64,000 bases of DNA from Lutjanus erythropterus (GCA_020091685.1 CM034595.1:15800525-15864524), one strand, 5' to 3'; positions 1 through 12,085 are shown, numbered from the stretch's first letter. Made by a program: numbers and translations. The notes: generated from the sequence alone by a model not told the origin.

Positions 1-820
1 GAAATATAGCTCGCAAGTTTCAGACATTTGACATCATTTTATTCTATTATTCATCCGCTCAACTTGACATTAGTGGATATAAAGTTCGGCTAGTGCTTGT
101 GTGTGTGCGTGTGTGTGCTTGTGTGTGTGTAAAACTGTGGCAGACTTTCCAGGCAAGGCCCCGTCAGCCTGTCAAGGTGGTGATTAGAATGTGTTGTGAC
201 ACACAGATACGTGCATCCTCACATTCAGACACACATACACACTCACACACGTCTTGCTGCCTGGGCTGAGATGTTGTGGCCTGCAGCAGCATGCAAGGTC
301 TGATGCAGTTCACCTCTTGTGTCATTGAGTATTAGAGTATGGACTATCTGTCTGGTTCATTGCAGAGACATACTCACACATGCGCTCGCACACACACACA
401 CACACTGGAACTGCCTTGTTATTTTGACTCTTAACATTACTGCCTAAGGTGAGGAGTTTAGCTTCAAGCTGATAAATACCTCCACTCCACCATACACACA
501 CACACATGCGGACACACACGCACGCTTTAGATGCACAGCATGCAGTACATTGCATCCTTAGGCTTCACACATCTCTCACTTTGTCTTTGTATTGCACCTT
601 CCACACATTTAAGCACACACACCTGCTCAAAAACACACTCCCACTCACCCATATTTTGCACTTTCGCTCAGTCCTGTTTCCCTCTCCCTTTGTCCTCCCC
701 CCACTGATCTCTTCCTTTCACACATACTCTTTTAAATACACATTCATTTTGTCTCCGTCTTACACACACACACACCATCCCCTTCCCTTTCTCCTTTACA
801 CACACACACACAATCAAGCA
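1..820. repeat. CA/GT microsatellite-rich stretch
   Basis: Broken GT runs lie at about 94-130, and CA runs at about 222-250, 388-405, 494-530, 762-775 and 798-813. They are embedded in C/T-rich sequence. The small ORFs here are by-products of these runs. Confidence 0.85.
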
Positions 821-2714
821 GCGCTAAGGGAATGGGCAGACTCGTTCCCTGTCTGGCCCCGGGACCCAGATTGATTGATAGGAGAGGCGGCAGGGCAGCA
901 GGAATGGGTGAGGAATAGCAAATGGTGGCGCATGCTCCCACCTCTGTGCCTTTGATGGTGTTGTTAAATTGGCTGTTCTCTGGTTAAAGCTGCCATTGAT
1001 GTTCACAGAGAGCAAGACTTCCTGTTTTCACATTTTTTTTTGAACAGCAATTATAGAGGGCCTCTAAACTGGTTGAGTCTCACCCTGGACAGGACCGAGA
1101 CAGAATCTAGATATCGAAGGTATTGGTATTTCATCATTTGAGCCACATCCCTCACCAGATCTGTGATCCATGGTGGCTGCTCACAGATTTTAAGAAAGGG
1201 AGAAAAGGAAAAGCACAGATATCCACTATGTACTGGTTAGACATGCACTCATTAGACAAAAGAAAATTATTGCCAACAATTTTGATAAGCATTTCTCATC
1301 ATTTCGGTGATTTTTCAGTCCTCTTCCAGTTTCTTAAATCTAAGGATTTGCTGATATTCCTTGTCATTTATGGTGTGATAGTAAATACAGACTGTTGGTT
1401 GGACAAACAAAGCAATTTGAAGATGTCATTTTGGATTCTGGGAAATTGTGATGACAGTTTGATGAAAGTAATCACTAGTCGCAGACGTAGAACTGGTACA
1501 TCACACCCAACTCTGTTTTGCTTGTAGCTCAGTGAAGGTCAACACCTGTCTTTGCACTAAAAACTAGAGCTGCCCCCTGAAAGTTGAAGATTCAGATCAT
1601 CAGTCAGCTAAGATTCCTTAAGCTGAACAGTCTGTGTGCATTACAGTCACAGCATAACACAGATAGAAGCTTCGAAAAATCACAGGGATGACATTTCATT
1701 GGGGACTATGAATATGGGGGGGATCAGAATTTTTTTTAATAGTTGGTTCACTTATTGAAAAAAATCCATGTGACAACGTGCTGTTCGTTAATTAGTGAGA
1801 GATGGTAAAATGAGTTGTTGGTAAACAAGTTTCAAGATTCAATAATGTATTACCATCTCAATGAAACATTGATTGTAATTTGTCTTGGTGTGTGCTCAAA
1901 ACAATCATACAAAGACAAATCAACAATACAAAACAAATACACATCCACATAGAAATATGAAATCAATTATCAATTTGATGGCAAGATCAGATTAGATAAA
2001 CGGCATAAAATACTCTTTCAGAGTAGCCTATTGTTTTGTCCTTGTAGATAGATCAATGCAGCAGCATGACAGGCTTTAAAATTTACAAAGTCTCAAAATG
2101 AACACAAACCACAAAACTCACTGTGATGGGAGCAGAGAAGGGCGATAGAAACTGAGTGCACTGTCAGCAGCCCAGGAGAGACAGTCGGTGGTGCGCTGGG
2201 ATTTTACACATGAACAATGATCAGGAGGACGTACACTTTTTCTCTCACAAAGTGCAAATCTGATGTTTTCACTTTTTTGAGAATTTCTCTATTGAACTTG
2301 TACAGGTTCTCTGTTTCTGTTTTCATTTTTTAATCTTTACTTTCCTTTTACATGTTCAAAATAAAAATCTATCTAATATCTCATCTAATAAGGCATTAAA
2401 ACATGAGTCTTACTGGTAAAACATACATGTAGTCTGATTAAGGAGTGAAGCGTGGCCCTGAAGTGAAAAAAGGAACGAATCATCAAATCTTTGTGTTGAA
2501 TTGCCCAGTACAATTCAAATGACAAAGTTATGAGTCAGATACAATCCTACTAAAACAGCATAAAAGTATGTCTCATCAAGATCTTCAGTCAGAGGAATAT
2601 TTGTCAGAATGTGCTCTACTTTCATGTGGTACTCATGTAGTTTCTTTAAACCACGCATCGTGAGATTTCTCCAGATCTCCAGAGGCTTTGCTGCTTTACT
2701 ATATTGTGGAATGT

Positions 2715-2742
2715 ACACACACACACACACACACACACACAC
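2715..2742. repeat. (AC)n microsatellite
   Basis: An uninterrupted AC run of about 28 bases. It supplies the apparent start of a minus-strand ORF. Confidence 0.95.
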
Positions 2743-5381
2743 CCACCTATGTCAGATGGTCACACAGTTTGTTTTGCTATTTCTTTTCGCAGTTGTAGTT
2801 CTTGGTTTATGAACAAACAAAGCTGTGGTCCTGTGGCATTTACAAGTGTCTGTGCACTGCATTAGATCTGTGGTGGATGAGCTGGCTGGCCCGCCACTGG
2901 CCTGTTGTCTCGCTCAGCCATCTGAATCTCAGTTTAGCTATCAGACTCCATGTCGGTTGGCTGTCTGCATGCGTCCTCTATCTATTTCTTTCTGACCTGG
3001 GTACAGCATGTAGTAGTTTGTTTGTAAGTCAGCTTGTCTGCTTGAGTCTCCAGTGGAAGCCGAGTGTCATTCAGATGGGTAGAAGATGTACAAGTCAGTC
3101 TCCTTACTGCCTTCAGAAAACATTCAGTCCCCTTTGTTTAGGTGGAGCCTTCATCCTCCCCAAAGTAGTAGTTAGAAATTAAGTTATTTAAATACAGTGA
3201 TTTGAAATTCTGAGGAAACTCTGCATCAGCCTAACCAGTTGGCTCCACTATCTGTTTCCACAACAAATTAGAAAATGATTTTTGGAGAGCTCGGCTACAT
3301 GTTGCCGTCCTTGCAGAATGATCTTTAATTTCTGCCAAGAGCCTCTATCTCTGCTTGTGTGCTGCACAGGCTTTTGGTCATTTGGTAGCTGTCGGCTGCT
3401 CAGTTGACCTACCAGCTCAGGGTAAACACTGTGTAGTCCCATGTTTTTCAAATTCCTGTGCAACCTGCTTTGCGCTTTTGAAATGCTCAGCACTTCAGAG
3501 GTCATTTCATGACCTTTCTTAAGTCAGAAATTCTACACAAACAGTCGGAATAAACTTGGTTTTAGATACCTCAAGGACACTGAGAAAAATCTGGACATGG
3601 GTCTAAACTTAAACATCAGATGAATCAAGAGTCAATGACTTTGAAGTCTTCCTGAAACCATATTATATTAGCAGTTAATAGAAAGCCAAGGCAAGTAATT
3701 ATGAGTTTTGCGTATTGTCACTTACAAGACATGATGGTGTGTTCAGGCTAAAACACAATTTGTAAAGATGCAGGAGTAAGTTGGCAGTGTAAACTGTCAA
3801 ATGTTTAGTGGTTGAATTAATCACATTAACATGCTCAGTTGCTGATGTGTTAAACAATCTCAGCGTCTCATCTACAATCTAAGATACCTAATTTCTTTCA
3901 CTATTTAGGCAATTTTTTAACTGCTGTAATTGAAACTTTTAGTCATTCATTTAAATTATCATGTCAAAAAATGTCTATTTTTTTCACAAAAGGCTTCATA
4001 GTTCAACAAATTTCTTTTTTTTAAATCGTAAGTCATTTTACGCACTAGCCTGACATAAAGTGAAGAGGAGATGCAGAGACAGGGAAGTGAGTTTTCTGAT
4101 TGGTTACAACGAGATGCAGCTGATTGGTTTTCCTGCCTCTGTTGTCAATCCTCCAGCCTTCAGCTTTCGCTTCAGAGACAGATCACTTTGTGCACAATTT
4201 CCCTGCTAATGATGGGGTGTTGGGGCAGGTACACGCACCAGTGGCGCTTGAGAAGTAAGTACACATACTGATTGGAACAGAAGTGCAGAGACAGATACAG
4301 TAGTTAGGTGGCAGGCTGCCTTCCCTCTCCATTGAGCTCTGTGTGTCTTGGGGTCTGCTGCTAGCCTGCCCCTGGGCAGCGCCACTCTCCCACACACCGA
4401 CTCTCAGTCTGTCACAAACACTCTCCCATCCTCATGCGCTCTCTTTTGCTTCCTCCGTTACTTGTCTCACCCACTCCATGTTTTAATTCTCACCAACTTC
4501 TCATTCGTCACCGCAGACTCAGAATGAAGAAGTAGAGACACTTGAATCTTCTCCCACCTGCTACCCCCACCAGCTAATTTTTCCTGATGAAATATACTAT
4601 ACACACGTCTCCTGTGGGGTTTCTACTATGTGTAAGAATCACATCTAAGAAACACAGACACAGCGCCAGACACCACTTGACACGTCCTCCTCCTCCTCCT
4701 CCTGCAGCTTGTCACAGAATTGCTACATGGTCTGCAATCCCTCCTTTCCCCCTCATCTTCTTCAATTCCACTCTTTCTCTCCTGTCTCCTCCCTCCTGCG
4801 TTCTCCTGTATTCTCCTGTCCATCTTCTCTGCTTGTTTTGTCTCTCTGACCATGTCAATCACTGAACAAAAAGGCTAGATTAAATGGCTAGATTGTTACA
4901 TCCAGTCCATCCCTGCAGAGCAGGCTATGAATAGGGTCTCTCAGCCTGTCTGTCTCCAGCCACTGCTCCAATCCAGCTGTTAAAATTCAGTGAGACCTCA
5001 TTGGCTGTAGGAAAAGGCACCTCTCCTCCTCGTGCCACACTTTTGCAGGGGTTGAATGTGTAATAGTGGGCAGAGAAGTGTCATTTTTTTCTGTGTGGAG
5101 TATAGCAGAGGCAGCGGAACAATGACTGTGAGTGAGAAGTGCGTGTGTGTTTGTGGGAGGTTGGTTGGTTAAAGACTGATTACGTTCATGGAAATTAACC
5201 ACAAAATATACGTGACTGCAGACTCCCAAAACACAGTCCAGAGCCTCTTTCTGAGTGTTTCATGAACTCTGAGAGGTCAAATATCTAGAAGTGACTCAGC
5301 TGAGATGTTTATATATTGTGACCATTAGAAAGAAGCCAAAAGAGAAATGTCACCTTTGTCATAGGGTGACATAACATTAGA

Positions 5382-5604
5382 CACACAACTAACAATCATT
5401 ATCAATTAATCTAAATTAAATTAATCAAAATGTCAAAAAATAAAAAAAAAATGCTCATCCCAATTTCCCAAAATTGGGAAGTGACTTCAGATCACATCTT
5501 TTGTCCAACTGACAGTCCAGAACCAAAAAACTCTTTATTTACTGTCATAAAAGCATCAAATTCTTATATTTAAGAAGCTGGGACCTTCAGATGTTCGACA
5601 TTTT
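5382..5604. mobile_element. Older MITE copy, left part, interrupted by a younger copy
   Basis: AACTAACAATCATTATCAAT and the following AATTAATCTA resemble the start of the element that follows at 5605. The segment ending TTTAAGAAGCTGGGACC resembles the interior of the same family as I remember it from teleost genomes. The copy breaks at 5604 where the younger element begins and appears to resume at 5957 with GATATTTGTGCATGAAAAAT. It contains a small palindrome, CCCAATTTCCCAAAATTGGG, at 5459-5478. The family name is not certain. Confidence 0.6.
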
Positions 5605-5956
5605 TAGGGCTGCAATTGTCAATTATTTTCATTATCGATTAATCTGTTGATTATTTTCTCACTTAATCGATTAATTATTGGTCCATAACATGTCAGACAG
5701 ACAAACAGTTGATTACTGCTTCCCAAAGCCCAGTGTGATGCCCTCTAACATCTTGTTTTGTCCACAATCCAAAGATATTCCATTTACAGTTGTAGAGGAC
5801 TACAGAAACCAGAAAATATTCCCAACTGAGAAACTGAAATCACAGAATTTCTTTCTTAAAAAATGACCAAAAATGATCAATCACATATCAGAATATTTAG
5901 TTATTTATTTAGTAGTTGATAACTAATCGATTAATTGATTAATTGTTGCAACTCTA
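5605..5956. mobile_element. Complete 352-bp MITE with TAGGGCTGCAA / TTGCAACTCTA ends
   Basis: The element starts TAGGGCTGCAATTGTC and ends GTTGCAACTCTA, imperfect terminal inverted repeats. Both ends carry ATCGATTAAT-type AT-rich blocks. It has no coding capacity. The flanks are GACATTTT on the left and GATATTTG on the right, agreeing at 6 of 8 positions, which fits an old 8-bp target duplication of hAT type. I recognise it as an abundant teleost family from memory and cannot give a database name. Confidence 0.72.
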
Positions 5957-6039
5957 GATATTTGTGCATGAAAAATAAGCAGCTGTGTTACATTTTTCCT
6001 CTCTCGCGCCCATTCTTTCTGTTTCAGTTTCTACCCTCT

Positions 6040-6862
6040 TTCTCTTTTCCTCCCGTTCCCCCTTATTCCCTTCCCCCCCCCCCCTTTAATTCCTTCTTTC
6101 TCTCTTTCTGCTGCCCACCATCTTTTTTTTGCTATTTTCCATCTGCTCTCACCATCCCTCTCTTCCACCTCTCCAGTTTGTTCTCGTTAACAGCCCCAAC
6201 AGGAGAAGGATGTGCTCTACAGACTGGGGTCTACGGGGCCACAGCTGCCCAATAACGCCCTGATTTATCAGCCTCCCCCAGCTAGCCTGCATGGAGATGC
6301 TGTTTTGCTCGCTTGCGTTGGTTGTTACTTACAGCCGGCGAGGCAGGTTGTTTGTATTTCTGGCTGTGCATCCTTAGGATGTGTCTGGCGTAATGAAATG
6401 GCTCTCCTCGTAATGTATCTCCCAGTAGCTGAAGCCTGTCTGTGTATCTGTCTAGCCTTTTTTCTCTCTACCAGGATATATTTACTGGCATAAGGAATGA
6501 AAGGGTGACTTGTGATCCCACTTGATGTTTGTTTTATAAATCTCCACCACGACCACCAGATAACAGAAGATGAAGCCTTTGTTTTTCTGTTTCAGTGCGT
6601 TTCTCCTTCACATCCTTGTTGCTCATTTATTTTCACTGTATTTTCTCATGTTTCTCACATCTTCTCCCTCCCTCCCTCTGTTCGTACACCATGTCCAGTT
6701 CCAGATGGAGACCAGATATTCATGGATCCAAAAAAAATCCCCAAGCTGATTTGAATGAAGTTCATTCTGAATTTAAATGTTTTTTCTCTCTCTCCCTTTC
6801 TCTGTCCCATCCCTCTTTCTCTTTCCCTCTCTCTCCACCCCTACCTCTCTCTCTGCCTCTAG
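6040..6862 (+). other. eif3h: Polypyrimidine-rich end of intron, with exon-start look-alike
   Basis: CT-rich blocks at about 6000-6180, 6650-6690 and 6780-6862 lead to the acceptor of the first visible eif3h exon. The look-alike at 6693-6711 is described under findings. ORFs across this stretch are low-complexity artefacts. Confidence 0.7.
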
Positions 6863-7030
6863 TCCAGTACCAGATGGAGATGATGCGTTCTCTGCGTCAC
6901 GTCAACATTGACCATCTGCATGTGGGCTGGTACCAGTCCACCTACTATGGCTCTTTTGTCAGCCGAGCGCTGCTCGATTCCCAGTTCAGCTACCAGCACG
7001 CCATCGAAGAGTCAGTTGTACTCATCTATG
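6863..7030 (+). CDS. eif3h: eif3h coding exon (human exon 3 equivalent), second half of MPN domain
   Basis: This exon encodes about 56 residues of eIF3 subunit H, from human position ~97 to 152. eIF3h is a cytoplasmic subunit of the eIF3 complex, which binds the 40S ribosome during translation initiation. The stretch [20 protein letters not shown] followed by [11 protein letters not shown] is essentially the human protein. It lies in the MPN domain, which in eIF3h lacks the metal-binding JAMM motif and so is structural, not a protease. A long CT tract and TAG acceptor precede the exon, and the donor is a perfect GTAAGT. The first Val codon takes its G from the preceding exon, which is outside the window. 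The exon ends one base into the Asp codon. Reading on into the intron stops after two codons. Identification is very secure. Confidence 0.96.
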
Positions 7031-7073
7031 GTAAGTAGTACTACACTTGTTTCACTCATACCATATCCATCAT

Positions 7074-7165
7074 ATAATAATAATAATAATAATGTAATGA
7101 TAATAATAACTTTATTTATATAGCACCTTTTAAAAGCACAGTTTTTCCAAAGTGCTTTGAGAGGC
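7074..7165. repeat. (TAA)n plus TTTATTTATATAGCACCTTT repeat tail
   Basis: A TAA run at about 7074-7094 is followed by a motif ending in AAAGTGCTTTGA. This pair of motifs is a common interspersed-repeat tail in fish as I remember it. The rest of the element is not delimited. Confidence 0.55.
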
Positions 7166-7925
7166 AAGATACAGCATGGAGATAGAAAGCAATATAAAAC
7201 AGAAGCTAAACAGTATGACCAAACAAGAACAAGACAAAATGAAGATAAAGTTAAAACAAGAGGACAGAAAGACACTTAAAAGCCATGATATGATAGCCAA
7301 ATCGGCTAAAACTGAAGGTTCCAGCAGGGGTTCCAGGGGTCAACTACTGCACAGTGTCAATAGATGGGGCTTGTCACATCTGGTTAAAGAAAACATGGTG
7401 TTTTTCCTAGCTAGCACTATTACATTGAAGATAGCATCTGTTATCAACTAAAGCAGGTCTCAGACTACAGGAGTTTCAGGTCAGTTTACCTTAGATTCAC
7501 CCCTTTCTGAGAATCGGAGGTGAAATCTAGGCCAGACCTCAGTCGGTACTTATTATTTGGTAATGTGAGGAGTTTACAGGTCCAAACTTGACCCCTACAA
7601 ACTGCTCCTAGACTCATATCAACATCAAACATGTTTGATATTGATAAATTAAAATCTGGATGATTATGTCAGTACTGATATGAAAGAGAGATGTTGCTGC
7701 CAAGCAATGGTAAATAATTCAGCTATCATGCTACTGTTGACAGATATTAAAACTGATAATTAAAATCTCACCTCCAGTTCTCACTGAAGAATAGTCAAGC
7801 AGTGTTGACAGTGTCTCCCCAAACATTTTCTCATCCAGGCTCGTTCAGCCTTCTGCTTGTGCTTTGTCGCACTGCGAAGCATTCATGTTGCACCAGCAAG
7901 TTGTTCTGCTACATCCGTCTCCATT

Positions 7926-8155
7926 GTTTACATCAGTGTTGCCCAACCCTGGTCCTCAGGGACCCCTGTCCTGCATGTTTTAGATGTTTCCCTGCTCCAA
8001 CACACCTGATTCAAATGATCAGGCTGTTGTCAGGCTTCTGCAGAGGCTTAATGATGAGCTGATCATTTGAATCAGGTGTGTTGGAGCAGGGAAACATCTA
8101 AAACATGCAGGACAGGGGTCCCTGAGGACCAGGGTTGGGCAACACTGGTTTACAT
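7926..8155. mobile_element. 214-bp hAT-type MITE with perfect 89-bp TIRs and 8-bp target duplication
   Basis: The element spans 7934-8147. The left arm (7934-8022) and right arm (8059-8147) are exact reverse complements over 89 bases, separated by 36 bases. Ends are CAGTGTTGCCC and GGGCAACACTG, the CAG-type ends of hAT transposons. Both sides are flanked by an identical GTTTACAT (7926-7933 and 8148-8155), an 8-bp duplication as hAT transposases make. No transposase is encoded. It is the best-preserved transposon in the window. Transcribed within the eif3h intron, it should fold into a long hairpin. Confidence 0.93.
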
Positions 8156-9587
8156 CATGTGAGGTCACATTCTCCATGAGAGAGCTTCGTCTTTCCTCTG
8201 GCACAGTAATCTTAATAATGTCCTGTAGTGTGTAATGTGCTATTATTTTCAAATCTTATTTTGTGTGCTTGTTTGAGATTAGAGAGAGGAGAATCTGGGT
8301 TTACCCTGATGTATGCAATGCAACCAGATTTCAAAACTGGTCAAGATTTTAAAACTCCTCTAGTTTGAGCCCAGCTTAAGTTTGGCCATATCAAAGTATT
8401 AAAACATAGAAGTTGGTTGAAGTTATGAACAAATAATTACAAATAATTAGAGGTAAAAAGAGTTATAATGCACCCAGCCATGCTACAATAACAAAGCAAC
8501 AACAAGTTAAGTTTTTGAAATAGTTCAGATGATTTTAATGGTGAAAATTAATTTTTGTTAGTGGTCACTTAAAATTTAAACCTGTGTTCCTTCAGTGTGT
8601 TTGAATAGCTAAGATGGGTTCAGCTGTCGGTCAGCACAGGTAATGGTCAGATGGTGGTCTAATTCTTATCCACTCTATTGCCTTCACTACCAGGGAATGT
8701 TTTATTGACAAAGTTGTAAAAGAAGAAGAATGTGGAGAGCAGATCTACTGCTATATTGTTCACCTGTCACACAGCCATTCAGCCATTCCCACACAACCCT
8801 TAATGACAGGTTTGTGCTGGTGGAAAGTGGTTCCAGTAGACTAGGCCAGCACCAGTTAAGATCTCCACAATAGCTGCACAAAATTATTCTGAATCTTCAC
8901 AGAACAATGGAGATTCTAAGATCACAATAGCGTGCTCAGGTTGAATATACCAGGTCAGAATTAGTTTTTTACTTATTATGCACTAAAAATGGCAGTGTTA
9001 GACTGCTGCTGGACTTGATTACAGTCATTTATGCTTCATATTCTTTTAAGTTTCGGTGCTGATTAAACAATCGCAAGTCAAGTTTAGTCTCTTTAATCAG
9101 TGGGCATCTAAGAATAGGACTGTCACTGAGAAGTCTTGTGATATTCTGCTGCTGCTGACATTGAGAGAGTCTGAGCAATATATCAATGTGACAGATGCAG
9201 GAAAAGATTAGTTGAGGTTAGCACAAAGGTGTGGGAAAAAAAAACAATAGTCTTGTTTCAAGATAAATCTTGCAAGTATCTATGCTTGGGAATATTTCAG
9301 AAGATTTGCGGGATGCAGTGTCATTTGGTACAATGCAAACTGCTATCAAATGACAAGGTCGCTGAGTGCATAGCTGGTGCAGAGGTATTAACACACAACT
9401 TCCAGGTAAAACCCTTGTACTCTGGCAAAATAAACCCACTAACACACACTAACATGTCTTAAGTAGGAAAAGAGTACACTTGCGGTGAAGCAGTCAGCTC
9501 CAGCTCTGATTAGCAGTGATGGAAACTGATTCACAGCTACTTGTCTTTAGTTGAGTGGCTGCAACATGTTTTTTTCTTCACAATAAA

Positions 9588-9985
9588 AGTCCCCCATTAT
9601 TTGGTTATCTAAAAACTTTTATTATGAAGCAGCAAAATCAGGAAATGTTGGGGTTTCATCAGCAGTAACTTAAACCACTCTGAGACAGCTGAAAGCCAAA
9701 ATGAAACAGTAAAACAAAGCAGATAGAACAAACAGCAACGCAGAGGAGAAGCTAAATTCAGTTAGAAAGTACAAGAGCACTGAGAGCTGAACACACACTT
9801 TTTCTATAGTCTACTCTTTCTGTCTGCTCTCTTTACATACAAGTTGAGACTCAGCTTTCCAGCAAACATCAGGGAAAAAAACAGAGAGGCAAACTCATTT
9901 GCTGGCCATGGAAAAGGGTCAGTCAGAAATTTTTAGCAGGTTTAGTCTGTATCTGTACATACGTGCTAATTTTGGTGTATTGGTT
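9588..9985. repeat. Interspersed repeat, copy A (pairs with 11718-12085)
   Basis: This copy starts near CCCCCATTATTTGGTTATCT, runs through TTATTATGAAGCAG and ACTGAGAGCTGAA, and ends near GTGCTAATTTTGGT. The same landmarks occur in the same order at 11718-12085. No ORF or clear terminal repeat is visible, so the class is unknown. Confidence 0.72.
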
Positions 9986-11717
9986 TTGCCTGCTCACCGT
10001 GTCTCATGAAGATGGCACATGTCTGTCTGCAGCCCTCAAAAGACCAACAGACGAGCGGAGGAGGCAGCAACAAGCAGAAAACAGTGAAAAATAGACACGA
10101 ACAAGGTAGTTGGTAGCCACTAGCATGACACTTATGGACGTCATGTTCCTGCACCTGCTTCACAGTAAAGAGCTTTAAGAGCTGCCCATAATTGCTGCAG
10201 CACAAATGCCATCCCAGATGCTGTAAGCTTTCTTTCAAATGACAGCAATATTAAAACCTGTCAGTATAACAGTGTGCATTTAACTCCTCACTGTCTAAAT
10301 TATTCATGTGATAATTCAATACAGCTTAACCAGTCCAAGTGGTCATTGAGTTCACAGGCAGCAGACTTGTATAAGTGAGTTACATGGATAGGTTTAATAA
10401 ATGACAAGAATAATATGGGGTCTCTGTGAGAGTACGGCAGGTTTTTGTATTTTCATGGTGCTAAAATGTGACTCATACCTCGAAGACTTTTACAGGCTGA
10501 AGACATGTAATCAAATACAGACATTGTCAAAATGCCAGATAGTGTCACAACAGTATTTTCCGCCCACCTCGCATACTTCATAATATGCTGAGTTTACTTC
10601 CTTTGGGTTTATGAACTGAAAAATGTGTAATGAGTACAGCCAGTGTGAGGCAAAAAAGCTGACCTGGAATTACAATCTTTGATTAAAGCAGCTCAGTGTT
10701 TATCCAGTCATCTCAAGTCAAGAGAGAGGCAGCAACCAGAATTGTCATTTTAAACAAATGCTGAAAACAGCTTTGAATTTCATCAGCATTTCGCTGCTGG
10801 TGACTGTAAAGGACTCCTCTCAGCTCTGTTCTTTCTCTCCAGAATCGCTCATGGGTTGTCATGTTCTTAGATAATACAAATCCATGATAGGCAAAGATTA
10901 ATGTTGACCAGCTGACATATGAACCTGTCTGATCTGGTCCCGCCAGCCAGCTGGCCACTGAGGCAGGCAGGCAGTCACTCAGTCAGCTCTTTCTCATTCT
11001 AAACGAGGGCTCCTGTTAATGTCAGTCAATAATGCAGCGCTTAATGGATCAAAGCACCTCAAAGGAATTGACATTATCTCTGTTTAAAGTCAAAGGGAAA
11101 GAAAATTGATTTCTTTTTTGTTCTCTTCGTCATTAGCCCACCAGTCGTTTTATGCCGATGGATGAATCAATCAGGTGGCCAACTGGCGAGTTAATAGCTT
11201 CCATCCAATGACAGCTTGGAATTAAAGTGGGTTGTTAAACCAATTGGTTAAATATGTTCACCATGACAACAGTTTTTGCACATGAGGTGAACAGTTGAAG
11301 AGGTCAAGATAGACAGGCGCAGAGCTAACCTGCAGCGGCTCTTTGCAGGTCTAAAGCTTTCAAATCAGGAATAACTTGTTCACTTCATGTGTCACAAGGA
11401 GGTGCTGCTTGTTCTTTGACAACACTTGTATAATATCCTCTGAAGCTCTGGAGGGCCTCTGCTGGTTCAATTATAACCTTTTTTTGAGTTACTTTCAAGT
11501 CCCCAACTTTAAGGAACCACAGTACTATATCACTCACTCCTCTTCTTCCTGTTTTTATCCCAAACTCCATCATCTCCCCTCAGGGGGCTCTCCGCCTCTT
11601 TTCTATATACACGTCATGGCTTTGCTTGACTCAGTTTGACTAAGTGCGTTGGCCCAGCAAGGCAGGCATTTGTGTCCCACTTAGAACGGGGCTACCCGCC
11701 TGAATGTTTATATTTAA

Positions 11718-12085
11718 CAGCCCCCTATTATTTCGTTATTTAAAACCAGTTATTATGAAGCAGGAGAAATGTTGAGTTTTCATCAACAGTAATTTAAAAC
11801 GACTCCTGTACAGCTAAAAGCGAACATGACACAGAAACATAAAGAAGATACCTGAAAGGACACAGGAGAGAAATTAAACTTCATACAACAGAGATTCAGT
11901 TAGAAGCTACAAAAATACTGAGAGCTGAATGCACTGAGACTTGTTTCTCTCTGGTCTCCTGCATAGACATTAGTTGAGTCATGGCTTTCTGGCGCATTTT
12001 TGATGTCAACATGATACTAAAAACAGATATTTTTTCAGGTTTGGCCATGTTAAAAATCCACAATTATGTGCTAATTTTGGTAAAA
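11718..12085. repeat. Interspersed repeat, copy B (pairs with 9588-9985)
   Basis: A direct-orientation, clearly diverged relative of the repeat about 2.1 kb upstream. It shares CCCCCTATTATTTCGTTATT, TTATTATGAAGCAGGA, the AATACTGAGAGCTGAATGCA region and TGTGCTAATTTTGGTA. It is either two insertions of one family or an old local duplication. Confidence 0.72.

Larger units (their letters stand above)
1..6862 (+). other. eif3h: eif3h intron upstream of the first visible exon (partial)
   Basis: The exons coding for residues 1-96 of eIF3h are not found here. I looked for the conserved segment ending in DADFDE before the Val-Gln junction and saw nothing like it, so this is inferred to be the 3' part of intron 2. 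Bases 1-820 are dense in CA/GT runs. From 821 to about 5380 I see no recognisable gene, only a CA microsatellite at 2715-2742 and an unexplained minus-strand ORF at 2515-2742. A nested MITE pair fills 5382-5985. Bases 6000-6862 are largely polypyrimidine. Confidence 0.75.

Noticed and set aside
1123..1527. 134-codon open frame on the + strand
   Set aside because: No recognisable domain or homologue, no repeat-independent support, no plausible splice context; a frame this long is expected by chance in 64 kb of AT-rich DNA.
1..6862. Search for the missing eif3h N-terminal exons
   Set aside because: No segment encodes anything like residues 1-96. These exons are taken to lie upstream of the window.
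6595..7038. 147-codon ORF containing the eif3h exon
   Set aside because: Only 6863-7030 is coding. The upstream part is polypyrimidine intron with no protein similarity, and the start codon is incidental.
7802..8252. Two opposite-strand ORFs sharing a long identical peptide
   Set aside because: The shared peptide is simply the translation of the two identical inverted repeats of the MITE at 7934-8147.
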